A DNA stretch of 64,000 nucleotides from Rhodocyclales bacterium (GTDB lineage Bacteria > Pseudomonadota > Gammaproteobacteria > Burkholderiales > Rhodocyclaceae): contig JACRPA010000005.1 of assembly GCA_016214145.1 (NCBI GenBank), forward strand, positions 186,001 to 250,000, given 5' to 3'. Positions 1 to 7,513 of the stretch are shown here, piece by piece; the stretch's first letter is position 1; every line of letters begins with the position of its first letter. Under the pieces are notes generated by a model that searched no databases, had not been told where the DNA came from, and saw only the letters and a program-made list of their open reading frames with translations. Both the position numbers and the translations under genes were made by a program.

Positions 1-1
1 G

Positions 2-847
2 CAGAAGAAAGTCATCACGACGGAGACGCCGAAGGAGGAACTGGTCGCTTCCGGACAGGAAATCCTGCGCGGCAAGGGCGGCTGCCTGGTCTGCCACAAG
101 GACCAGGAACGCGGCAACGAGCGCGGGCCGGACCTGCGCCAGGCCGCCGGCAAGGCGGCAACACGCAAGCCGGGCACGGCGGCGGAGGCCTACCTGATCG
201 AATCGCTGGTGACGCCGGATGCCTTCCTCGTCGAGGGCTACCCGAAGATGATGCCGCCCTCGATGAAGCCGCCGGCCAATCTCTCCATGGCGGAAGTGAA
301 GGCGGTGGTGGCCTACCTGCAGTCGCTCGGCGGCGCCGAGGTGACGGTGAAGGTCGAGGCCGCCGATGTCGCCGCCGAAAAGAAATCCAGCGGTCCCGTG
401 CATCGCGGCAAGGCGCTGATGGCGGAGCAGGGCTGCGTCGGCTGCCACAAGGTGGAAGGTGAAGGCGGCGAGATCGGCCCGGAACTCACCAAGGTGGCCG
501 AGCGGCATGAGCCCGCGAAAATCGCGCAGAAGATCGCCGATCCGACCTTGTGGACGGCCGAGGGCTTTCAGACCGGCCTGATGCCGCCGCGGCCGGACAT
601 GCCGGAGGGCGACCGGCAGGAAATCGCTGCCTATCTCGCCGGGCTGTCCGGCAAATCCTACAGCCCGACCGGCACGGCTTCACCCTGGTCGCACGAAGGC
701 GTGCGCCTCGGCGCGGTGATCGCCGTGTTCAACATCGTCATGCTGCTGGTGCTGGGCTGGGCGCGCGCACGAGAGAAGTCCACCCTCTCCCCCGGCCCCT
801 CTCCCATCGAGGGAGAGGGGAGAAATACTGCCGGAGCCGCGTCATGA
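2..847 (+). CDS. diheme membrane-anchored c-type cytochrome (5' partial)
   Basis: The reading frame is open from the first bases of the window, so the start lies upstream. Two heme c sites are visible, CLVCH near the beginning and CVGCH about 120 residues later, each followed by the G-P-[DE]-L pattern of small class I cytochrome c domains. Near the C-terminus a hydrophobic helix (GAVIAVFNIVMLLVLGW) would anchor it in the membrane with the hemes in the periplasm. The last ~20 residues (STLSPGPSPIEGEG...) are encoded by a palindromic repeat at 796-820 and are probably not functional sequence. The stop overlaps the next start (ATGA). It is likely an electron-transfer subunit of a larger respiratory complex encoded upstream; its partner is not visible. 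Confidence 0.8.
   Translation, partial: QKKVITTETPKEELVASGQEILRGKGGCLVCHKDQERGNERGPDLRQAAGKAATRKPGTAAEAYLIESLVTPDAFLVEGYPKMMPPSMKPPANLSMAEVKAVVAYLQSLGGAEVTVKVEAADVAAEKKSSGPVHRGKALMAEQGCVGCHKVEGEGGEIGPELTKVAERHEPAKIAQKIADPTLWTAEGFQTGLMPPRPDMPEGDRQEIAAYLAGLSGKSYSPTGTASPWSHEGVRLGAVIAVFNIVMLLVLGWARAREKSTLSPGPSPIEGEGRNTAGAAS
796..820. repeat. palindromic repeat inside the cytochrome 3' end
   Basis: Perfect 10-bp arms (CCCCTCTCCC / GGGAGAGGGG) flank a 5-base loop. It supplies the coding sequence for the tail of the first cytochrome. It resembles the short intergenic palindromes common in beta- and gammaproteobacteria. Confidence 0.7.
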
Positions 848-1599
848 TCCGCTACACTTTTTATATTGCCATCGCCCTCTGGCTGGCCATCCTCGCCGGG
901 CTGAAGCTGCTGGTGCGGCCGCCGATGCCGGCCAGCGTGATGATGATCTACATGACGCTGTCTACCCTCGGCATCCTGGTTTTCGTCGCCGCCAACGAGG
1001 AACGCTTCCGCCATTTCGTCGCGCCGCTCAAAGCCGTGTTCGAAGGCCGCGCGCCGAAGGCCGTGCAGGCCCTGGTGCTGGCCGGCATTCCGCTGCTGCT
1101 GGCCTGGGGCGCATGGCTGCGCACCGCGCCGACCTGGGATGCGCCCTACGAGCCGCGCGTGGTGCACCCCGAGCCGCCCTCCGGCTTCGCTTTGCACGGC
1201 AAGCGCATCGAGACGGCGGGGCTGAAGAACCCGCTGCGCACGGCGGACGCGGCGACGCTGGAGAAGCACACCGCCGAGGGCAAGACGATCTACTATCAGA
1301 ACTGCTTCTTCTGTCACGGCGACGCGCTGGCCGGCGACGGCCACTTCGCCAATGCCTTTTCGCCGATCCCGGCCAACTTCCGCGACGTCGGCACCATTTC
1401 CATGCTGCAGGAATCCTTCGTCTTCTGGCGCGTCGCCACTGGCGGCCCCGGCCTGCCCAAGGGCGCCACGCCGTGGAGCTCCGCCATGCCGGTGTGGCAG
1501 AACCTGCTCACCGAAGAGGAAATGTGGAAAGCCATCCTCTACATCTACGCCGGCTCGGGCTCGACGCCGCGCACCTGGGAAGAGGAGCCGAAGAAATGA
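844..1599 (+). CDS. membrane monoheme cytochrome c
   Basis: 251 residues. Three hydrophobic segments lie in the first ~110 residues (YIAIALWLAILAGLKLLV, MMIYMTLSTLGILVFVA, LVLAGIPLLLAWGAWL), followed by a periplasmic domain with one heme c motif CFFCH and the downstream G-DG-HF and P-ANF features of cytochrome c proteins in respiratory complexes. A Met near 'GATPWSSAMPVW' is a possible distal ligand. The start overlaps the preceding stop and its own stop overlaps an upstream candidate start of the next gene, so the three genes are translationally coupled. It probably passes electrons between the membrane and the diheme/heme-b protein that follows. The specific complex is unknown. Confidence 0.78.
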   Translation: MIRYTFYIAIALWLAILAGLKLLVRPPMPASVMMIYMTLSTLGILVFVAANEERFRHFVAPLKAVFEGRAPKAVQALVLAGIPLLLAWGAWLRTAPTWDAPYEPRVVHPEPPSGFALHGKRIETAGLKNPLRTADAATLEKHTAEGKTIYYQNCFFCHGDALAGDGHFANAFSPIPANFRDVGTISMLQESFVFWRVATGGPGLPKGATPWSSAMPVWQNLLTEEEMWKAILYIYAGSGSTPRTWEEEPKK

Positions 1600-1620
1600 T
1601 GACAAGGGCCAACCTCTTTC

Positions 1621-1710
1621 AACGCAAAGATCGCAAAGGCGCAAAGAGCGCAAAGGAAGACATGCCGAGAGATCTCTTTGCGTCCTTTGCGCCTTTGCGT
1701 CCTTTGCGTC
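1621..1710. repeat. inverted array of CGCAAAG units
   Basis: Several tandem 8-10 base units containing GCAAAG on the left arm (1621-1656) are mirrored by units containing CTTTGCG on the right arm (1672-1710), forming a long imperfect hairpin. It sits at the 5' end of the following cytochrome gene and is read through in frame. A similarly built element with CACAGAG units lies at 24680-24780. Confidence 0.75.
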
Positions 1711-3203
1711 AGAAGCGGTTTCTTGTGGTTCTTGTCGGCATGATGATAGGCAGCGTTTACGCCGCCGACGCCCCCAAGGTCAAGACCGAACCGGTCAAGG
1801 CCACGCCGGTGGCCGCCGACCTCGAAGCCGGCAGGAAGCTCTATCAGCGCTGGTGCACGCAATGCCACGGCGACGAAGGCAAGGGCGACGGGCCGGCCGC
1901 CGACTTCGTCTATCCGCGGCCGCGCGACTTCACCCTGGCCATGTTCAAGGTGCGCACGACGCCCTCCGGCGCACTGCCGACCGACCACGACCTCTTCAAC
2001 ATCATCAGCGAGGGCCTGCCCGGCACCTCGATGCCGGCGTGGAAGAAATTCATTCCCGAGAACGATCGCTGGCAACTGGTGCATTACGTCAAGACCTTCG
2101 ACTCGCTCGGCCTTTTCAAGGAGGAGCCGGCCAAGGAACAGGTGGTCGTCGATGCGCCTCCAAAAATGACGCCGGAACTCGTCGCCAAGGGCAAGGAACT
2201 CTACCAGCAGAAAAAATGCTGGCAGTGCCATGGCCCCGGCGGGCGCGGCGACGGGCCCTCCGCCGCCGGCATGAAGGACGAGTGGGGCTTCCCCATCCGC
2301 CCGGTGAACTTCACCAAGAGCTGGCGCTTCCGTGGCGGCGACCGCCTGGAGGACATCTACCGCACCTTCACCACCGGCTTCAACGGCACGCCGATGCCGT
2401 CCTTCGTCGACGCGATTCCGGCGGCGGAAGACCGCTGGGCGCTGGCGGCCTTCGTCAAGAGCCTGTCGCGGCCTTTGATGACCGGCCAGGTGCTGAAGGC
2501 CGGCTTCATCGCCGGCGAGATTCCCGCCGATGCCTACGCCAAGGCGTGGGAAGAGGCGGAGTTCACCGACTTCCCGCTCGCCGGCCAGATCATCCAGGAG
2601 CCGCGCTGGTTCAAGCCCGTGCACGACGCCATCACGGCGCGCGCGCTCTACAACGACAAGGAGATCGCCATCCTGCTCGAGTGGGACGACGGCACGCACA
2701 ACAAGGGCGAGGGCGGCAAGCCGGTCGACCAGGTGGCGCTGCAACTGCCGGCCGCTGCGCTGGAAGGCACGGAGAAGCCCTACTTCATCCTCGGCGACGC
2801 CAAGCATGCCGTCGACCTCTGGCGCTGGAACCCGGCGCAGGGCCTCTCCCGTGCGACGGCCAACGGCGCCGGCAAGGAGAAGCCTCTGGATGCCGGCGGC
2901 GTGGTCGCCCAGGGCAGCTACAAGGACGGCCAGTACCGCGTCATCCTGCGTCGCCCGCTCGCAAAAGTCAGTCCCGGCGACACGGCGATCGAGCCGGGGA
3001 AATTCGTGCCCATCGCCTTCCAGTTGTGGGACGGCGACAACGGCGAAGAAGGCATGAAGATGTCGCTGTCGACCTGGTACTACCTGCTGCCGCAGCCGGC
3101 CACGCCCGTCACGGTGTACCTGTGGCCGTTTGGTCTCGGCTTCCTAGCGCTGGGCGGCGAGGTGTGGCTGTTGCGGCGCCTGCGCAGAAAGACGACGGCA
3201 TGA
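1662..3203 (+). CDS. diheme cytochrome c fused to ethylbenzene-dehydrogenase-gamma-like heme b domain
   Basis: 513 residues from ATG 1662, which has an AAGGAAG ribosome site; an in-frame ATG at 1596 overlapping the previous stop is the alternative. A signal peptide (RFLVVLVGMMIGSVYA) is followed by two cytochrome c domains, CTQCH then CWQCH, with 'GTSMPAW' and 'GTPMPSF' methionine loops. The second half (about residue 290 on) resembles the EB_dh/DMSO-reductase type II gamma domain ('VALQLP', 'DLWRWNP', 'FVPIAFQLWDGDNGE'), and a C-terminal helix anchors it. This c-c-b arrangement is reminiscent of nitrite oxidoreductase NxrC-like subunits. A CGCAAAG repeat occupies the start region, and a copy of the 27-base dispersed element lies at 2961. 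The catalytic partner would be upstream of the window. Confidence 0.75.
   Translation: MPRDLFASFAPLRPLRQKRFLVVLVGMMIGSVYAADAPKVKTEPVKATPVAADLEAGRKLYQRWCTQCHGDEGKGDGPAADFVYPRPRDFTLAMFKVRTTPSGALPTDHDLFNIISEGLPGTSMPAWKKFIPENDRWQLVHYVKTFDSLGLFKEEPAKEQVVVDAPPKMTPELVAKGKELYQQKKCWQCHGPGGRGDGPSAAGMKDEWGFPIRPVNFTKSWRFRGGDRLEDIYRTFTTGFNGTPMPSFVDAIPAAEDRWALAAFVKSLSRPLMTGQVLKAGFIAGEIPADAYAKAWEEAEFTDFPLAGQIIQEPRWFKPVHDAITARALYNDKEIAILLEWDDGTHNKGEGGKPVDQVALQLPAAALEGTEKPYFILGDAKHAVDLWRWNPAQGLSRATANGAGKEKPLDAGGVVAQGSYKDGQYRVILRRPLAKVSPGDTAIEPGKFVPIAFQLWDGDNGEEGMKMSLSTWYYLLPQPATPVTVYLWPFGLGFLALGGEVWLLRRLRRKTTA
2961..2987 (+). repeat. dispersed 27-base element, copy 1
   Basis: AAAGTCAG and ACGGCG are separated by 10 bases; the first three bases are GCA. 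It is inside the cytochrome/EB_dh fusion gene, read as A-K-V-S-P-G-D-T-A. Confidence 0.8.
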
Positions 3204-4069
3204 TGTCGCTCGCGCAACCCTTGCCCTGGCTGCTGGCGGCGGCAACGGCGGCGCTCAATCTGCCGCTCGGCCGCCTGCGTGCCAACGCCACGCGTCGCTC
3301 GCACCGCTGGTTCGGTCTGCTGGCCGCGCCGGTGTTCCTGCTCCTGGCCCTGCGCCACGCCTTCGCGCTGGCATGGATCGAGGCGCTGCCGCTGGCGACC
3401 GGCATGCTGGCCGGACAATTCTTCGGACGGCGCATGGCGCAGCCGGGCGAACCCTCGCCTCTGCGCTGGCGGACTGCAGCCTACGCGGCGCTCGTTGCGG
3501 GGCTGCTGCTTTTCATCGGCGCGCCGGCGCAGGCGAAATCGCCAAACCAGTGGGATCGGCTCGATGCCAACGAACCGGCGCCGGCGTTTTCGCTCACCGA
3601 TCAGAGCGGCCGCCGTACTGCGCTGACTGACTTTCGCGGCAGGGTAGTGATCGTCACCTTTCTCTTCACGAACTGCACCGATGTCTGCCCGGTGCTGCCG
3701 CAGATGCTGGCGCGGGTGGATCAACTGTTGAGCGATGCCGAGAAGGCCAAGCTCGCCTATGTCGGTATCAGCATCGATCCGCGCCGCGACACGCCGCAGC
3801 GGCTGCGCGAATTCATCAAGTCGCACGGCCTGGACGCTTCGCGCTGGACGCTGCTCACCGGCTCGGTGAAGGAACTGACCAAGGCCGCCAACGACTACGG
3901 CGTGGTGGTGCGGCCCGACCCGCGCCTGGATTTCGTGCACAACACGGTGTTCGTGCTGATCGACGGCAAAGGCCGGCTGCGCACCGAGTTCCACGGCCTG
4001 GCCACGCCAACAGATGAAATTGCCAAGGCGGCGCGCGCACTCATGGCGCCGCCGGCCAAGAAGAGGTGA
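3200..4069 (+). CDS. SCO1/SenC-family protein with N-terminal membrane segments
   Basis: 289 residues. The N-terminal ~115 residues hold three or four hydrophobic stretches, followed by a thioredoxin-fold SCO domain starting at 'EPAPAFSLTDQSGR'. The copper-binding CxxxC motif (CTDVCP) and the distal His (DFVHN) are present. SCO proteins deliver or redox-tune copper at cytochrome oxidase and related sites, or act as periplasmic thiol reductases. The start overlaps the previous stop (ATGA), placing it in the cytochrome operon. A copy of the dispersed 27-base element (3611-3637, reverse) lies in the core of the domain, encoding the normal 'RTALTDFRG' stretch. The extra membrane region before the SCO domain is unusual. 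Confidence 0.85.
   Translation: MMSLAQPLPWLLAAATAALNLPLGRLRANATRRSHRWFGLLAAPVFLLLALRHAFALAWIEALPLATGMLAGQFFGRRMAQPGEPSPLRWRTAAYAALVAGLLLFIGAPAQAKSPNQWDRLDANEPAPAFSLTDQSGRRTALTDFRGRVVIVTFLFTNCTDVCPVLPQMLARVDQLLSDAEKAKLAYVGISIDPRRDTPQRLREFIKSHGLDASRWTLLTGSVKELTKAANDYGVVVRPDPRLDFVHNTVFVLIDGKGRLRTEFHGLATPTDEIAKAARALMAPPAKKR
3611..3637 (-). repeat. dispersed 27-base element, copy 2
   Basis: Reverse orientation: CGCCGT, 10 bases, CTGACTTT. It lies within the SCO domain coding region. Confidence 0.8.
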
Positions 4070-4071
4070 CC

Positions 4072-5505
4072 ATGTACAAATCCATCTATCTGCCACTCGA
4101 CAACTCCGCCCACTCTCTGCGCGGCGTCGACCTCGCCGTCGCGCTGGCGAAAGCCGGGGGCGCGTCCCTCACCGGCAGTCACGTCTATGCGGCGAAGCTG
4201 CACGACCGCCGCTTTCGCCAGATGGAAGGCGGCCTGCCCGAGCCCTATCGCAAGGAGGAGAAGCTCGTCGAGCAGCGCGACATCCACGACGACCTCATCA
4301 CGCGCGGCCTGCAGGTGATTTCCGATTCCTACCTAGACGTCTTCGAGGCGAAGTGCGAGGAGGCCGGCTTGTCCGGACGCTCGGTGTCGCTGGAAGGAAA
4401 GAACTGGCAGGCATTGGTGAAGGACATCGCCGCCTCCGACTGCGATCTGGTGGTGATGGGCGCGCTCGGCCTTGGCGCGGTGCAAACCTCCCTGCTCGGT
4501 AGCGTGTGCGAGCGCGTGGCAAGGCGAGTCGACCGCGACCTGCTCGTGGTCAGGGAAACTGAAGACAACGAGGGCGCCATCGTCGTCGCGCTCGACGGTA
4601 GCCCGCAGTCCTACGGCGGCCTGATGACGGCGCTTGAACTGGCGCGCATTTTCAAGCGCCCGGTCGAGGCGGTGGCCGCCTTCGATCCGGATTTCCACTA
4701 CGTCGCTTTCAACAGCATCGCCAAGGTGCTTTCGCCGGAAGCGGCGAGCGTGTTCCGCTTCCAGGAACAGGAGCGCCTGCACGAGGAGATCATCGATTCG
4801 GGCCTGGCGAAAATCTACCAGGGCCATCTCGACGTGGCGAAGCGCATCGCCGCCGACGAGGGCGTGGCACTGACGACGCGGCTGCTCTCCGGCAAGGCCT
4901 TCGAGCAGTTGCTGCGCTACGCGCGCGAGACGAAACCCTGGCTGATGCTGCTCGGCCGCATCGGCGTGCATTCTGATGCGGACATGGATCTGGGCTCCGC
5001 CACCGAAAACCTGCTGCGCCTGGCGCCCTGCAACCTGTTGCTCTCGGCGCGCTGTTTCACGCCGCCGCTCGACCACATCGCCGAAACGACCATGTCGTGG
5101 ACCGAGGAGGCCGAGGCGCGCATGACGAAAGTGCCGGAGTTCGTGCGCGCCATGGCGCGCAAGGCGGTGGTCCGCCAGGCCGCGGAGGAAGGCCACACCG
5201 TGGTGACCTCCGACGTGATCGACGCCTGCCTGTCGAAATTCATGCCCGGCGGCATGAGCGCGGCCAAGGCCGGCGGCGGCAAGTGTCCCTTCGGCCATGG
5301 CGGGGCGAAGACGCCCGCCGTCGTCGAGGATGCACCCGCGTGGGAGCCGGCGGCGCTGGCGCGGCTGGAGCGCATCGGCCCGCCCGCCATCCGCGAGCAC
5401 GCGAAACTGCGCATCGAGAAGATGGCGCGCCGCCTGGGCCGCGACCGCATCGGCGTCGACCTGGTGGACGAAGCCGCCCGCGCCGTGACGGAGATGCTCG
5501 GCTGA
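4072..5505 (+). CDS. tandem UspA-domain protein with C-terminal PCP_red-like module
   Basis: 477 residues from ATG 4072 with AAGAGG upstream; GTG 4066 is an alternative. Two universal-stress-protein domains are visible: the first starts at YKSIYLPLDNS and contains 'DLVVMGALGLG', the second starts at 'AIVVALDGSPQS' and contains 'WLMLLGRIGVHS'. A ~130-residue tail begins with 'MSWTEEAEARMTKVPEFVRAMA', the pattern of the small PCP_red module first named in protochlorophyllide reductase, then 'KCPFGHGG' and a second helix-rich PCP_red-like segment at the end (LRIEKMARRLG). The next gene carries the same kind of module, suggesting a shared partner or cofactor. Function unknown; a cytoplasmic redox or stress-linked role in maturing the neighbouring cytochromes is only an inference. 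Confidence 0.72.
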   Translation: MYKSIYLPLDNSAHSLRGVDLAVALAKAGGASLTGSHVYAAKLHDRRFRQMEGGLPEPYRKEEKLVEQRDIHDDLITRGLQVISDSYLDVFEAKCEEAGLSGRSVSLEGKNWQALVKDIAASDCDLVVMGALGLGAVQTSLLGSVCERVARRVDRDLLVVRETEDNEGAIVVALDGSPQSYGGLMTALELARIFKRPVEAVAAFDPDFHYVAFNSIAKVLSPEAASVFRFQEQERLHEEIIDSGLAKIYQGHLDVAKRIAADEGVALTTRLLSGKAFEQLLRYARETKPWLMLLGRIGVHSDADMDLGSATENLLRLAPCNLLLSARCFTPPLDHIAETTMSWTEEAEARMTKVPEFVRAMARKAVVRQAAEEGHTVVTSDVIDACLSKFMPGGMSAAKAGGGKCPFGHGGAKTPAVVEDAPAWEPAALARLERIGPPAIREHAKLRIEKMARRLGRDRIGVDLVDEAARAVTEMLG

Positions 5506-5510
5506 TCGCC

Positions 5511-6785
5511 ATGGAAGCGCCAAGGCTCATCTCCTGGAATCTGACGCGGGTCTGCAACCTCGCCTGCGGCCATTGCTATCTCGATGCCGTGCAGCGGCGA
5601 CGCGAGGCGCCGGACGAATTGACCACCGACGAAGCGCTGCGCATCGTCGAAGAGATCGCCACGCTTGCCCCCGGCGCCATGCTGGTCCTCACCGGCGGCG
5701 AACCGCTGCTGCGCCGCGATCTCGACACGCTGGTGGCCGCCGCCGCGGCGCGCGACCTGATGCCCGTGATCGGCACGAACGGCACGCTGCTCGATGCGCG
5801 CCGCGCCGCTGCCCTGCGCTCGGCCGGCGCGGTCGGCGTCGGCATCAGCCTGGATTCGATCACGCCTGACTTCCACGACCGCCTGCGCGGCCAGGACGGC
5901 GCCTGGGGAAAAGCCGTGGCCGGCCTGCGCGCCGCGCGCGAAGCCGGTCTGGCCGTGCAGGTACAGACCACTTTGTTCCGCGAGAATCTCGACGGGATAG
6001 AGGCCCTCGCCGATTTCGCCGAGGAGATCGGCGCGCTCGCCCTCAACCTGTTCTTCCTGGTGTGCACCGGCCGCGGCGTGACGCAGACCGATCTGGACGG
6101 TGCGGAGTACGAAGCGGCGCTGAAGCGCATCACCTCGCTGCAAAAGCAGCGGGACAAACTGATGATCCGCGCGCGCTGCGCGCCTTACGTGCGGCGTATG
6201 CTGGGCCTGCATGCCGGCGACGAGAGCAGCAGCTACGCCTCCTGGTCGAGCGCCTGCCTTGCCGGACGCAGCTATTTCCGCATCACGCCCGAGGGCAAGG
6301 TCACCGCCTGCCCCTACATCCCGCAAGCGGCGGGCGACCTGCGCGCGCAGCCGCTGGCGGAGATATGGGAAACGGCCGGCGACTTCCGCCGCCTGCGCGA
6401 GGAACTGCCGCAGGGCAAGTGCGGCGGCTGCGACTACCGCGTCTCCTGCGGCGGCTGCCGCGCCCGCGCGCTGGCTTTCACGGGCGACCTGATGGGCGAG
6501 GATGCCAAGTGCGCCTACCGGCCCGCGCCAGTCGCCATACCGGAGCCACAACATATTTCGCAGACTGCCCCAAGTGCAGCGACGTGGACACCGGAAGCGC
6601 AGGCTTTGCTCGAACGCATTCCCGGTTTCGTGCGCGCACGCGTGCGCGACCGGCTGGAGGAAGCCGCTGCGCGCGAGGCTGCGAATGAGATCACCCTGGA
6701 GTTCATGCGGGCGCATTCCCCAAGGGAACTTCCATTCGGGCGCCGGCCGCAGGGCCTCGCCTTCCTGCGCGGACGGCCATCATGA
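5511..6785 (+). CDS. radical SAM/SPASM protein with C-terminal PCP_red-like module (NirJ/AhbD-like)
   Basis: 424 residues. The radical SAM cluster motif CNLACGHC is at Cys15, Cys19 and Cys22, followed by 'LTGGEPLLR' and 'GISLDS'. The C-terminal half has SPASM-type cysteines ('ACLAGRSYFRITPEGKVTAC', 'CGGCDYRVSCGGC'). It resembles heme-modifying enzymes of the NirJ/AhbD group more than peptide-modifying ones, but this cannot be settled here. The last ~60 residues ('WTPEAQALLERIPGFVRARV') match the PCP_red module also found in the preceding gene. Start ATG 5511 follows that gene by five bases, and the stop overlaps the next ATG. Context of cytochromes, SCO and a nearby HemG-like gene favours a tetrapyrrole role. 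Confidence 0.75.
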   Translation: MEAPRLISWNLTRVCNLACGHCYLDAVQRRREAPDELTTDEALRIVEEIATLAPGAMLVLTGGEPLLRRDLDTLVAAAAARDLMPVIGTNGTLLDARRAAALRSAGAVGVGISLDSITPDFHDRLRGQDGAWGKAVAGLRAAREAGLAVQVQTTLFRENLDGIEALADFAEEIGALALNLFFLVCTGRGVTQTDLDGAEYEAALKRITSLQKQRDKLMIRARCAPYVRRMLGLHAGDESSSYASWSSACLAGRSYFRITPEGKVTACPYIPQAAGDLRAQPLAEIWETAGDFRRLREELPQGKCGGCDYRVSCGGCRARALAFTGDLMGEDAKCAYRPAPVAIPEPQHISQTAPSAATWTPEAQALLERIPGFVRARVRDRLEEAAAREAANEITLEFMRAHSPRELPFGRRPQGLAFLRGRPS

Positions 6786-7444
6786 CGGAACTCCTGCTGA
6801 AGGACGATTCGCCGCAGATCGCCATCCATCCGGCCATCGTCTTTTCGTCCGAACCCATGCTGCCCGCCTATTTTCCCGCCGAGCTGCGCGAGGCCTCCAG
6901 CCTGATCAGGCTGAAGGCCGGCGAGCATCTGTTTTCGCCGGATGCGCCGCCGCTGGCCTGCTACCGTGTGTTGAAGGGAAGGGTGGCGCTGTTGCGCCCT
7001 GCCGCCGACGGCGCATCGATGGACGTGCAGCATGCGGGCGAGGGCGAATGGCTGGTGGAGCCCAGCCCCTTCGACAGGACGGTCACCTGCTCGGCCATCG
7101 CCGAGCGGCCGGCGGTCGTGCGCGCGGTGCCGATCCGCGCCTTCCGCGCCACCCTGCGACGCGATGCCGAGTTCGCCAATGCCTGGAGCCGCGAGACCGC
7201 GCAGCGGGCCAAGCGCCTGCAGCTCACTGTGGAACGGCTCAGTCTGATCCGCGCCTGCGACCGCATCCTGCATTACCTGGCCACGGAAGGCGCCGGCGGT
7301 GGCGAAGTGTACCTGGCGTTCCCGCTGCGCGAATGGGCGCGCCGGCTCGGCATGACCGGCGAAACCCTCTCGCGCGTGCTCGCCGACATGGAGGCCGAGG
7401 GCAATGTGGTGCGCATCGGCCGTCGCGGCTTTCGGTTGCCCTAG
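6782..7444 (+). CDS. Crp/Fnr-family transcriptional regulator
   Basis: 220 residues: an N-terminal cyclic-nucleotide-binding-like beta-barrel (about 30-140, 'LKAGEHLFSPDAPP', 'GRVALLRP') and a C-terminal winged helix with the recognition-helix pattern 'WARRLGMTGETLSRVLADMEAEG'. It has few cysteines and lacks the N-terminal Cys cluster of oxygen-sensing Fnr, so it is more likely to sense another signal. Translation is coupled to the radical SAM gene by ATGA. It may control this operon; no box was found close by. A perfect FNR-type box at 31207-31220 could be served by this or another family member. Confidence 0.85.
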   Translation: MTELLLKDDSPQIAIHPAIVFSSEPMLPAYFPAELREASSLIRLKAGEHLFSPDAPPLACYRVLKGRVALLRPAADGASMDVQHAGEGEWLVEPSPFDRTVTCSAIAERPAVVRAVPIRAFRATLRRDAEFANAWSRETAQRAKRLQLTVERLSLIRACDRILHYLATEGAGGGEVYLAFPLREWARRLGMTGETLSRVLADMEAEGNVVRIGRRGFRLP

Positions 7445-7513
7445 GAACTCTGCGCGCATAATCGCTTCCAACCGGCATCGATCCTCCGATGCTTCCTTGC
7501 CGTGGAGAAGTTC

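Noticed and set aside
550-4069. Very long open frames antisense to, or in other frames of, the cytochrome genes
   Set aside because: They are high-GC shadow frames; the real genes have heme motifs, signal peptides and start/stop overlaps.
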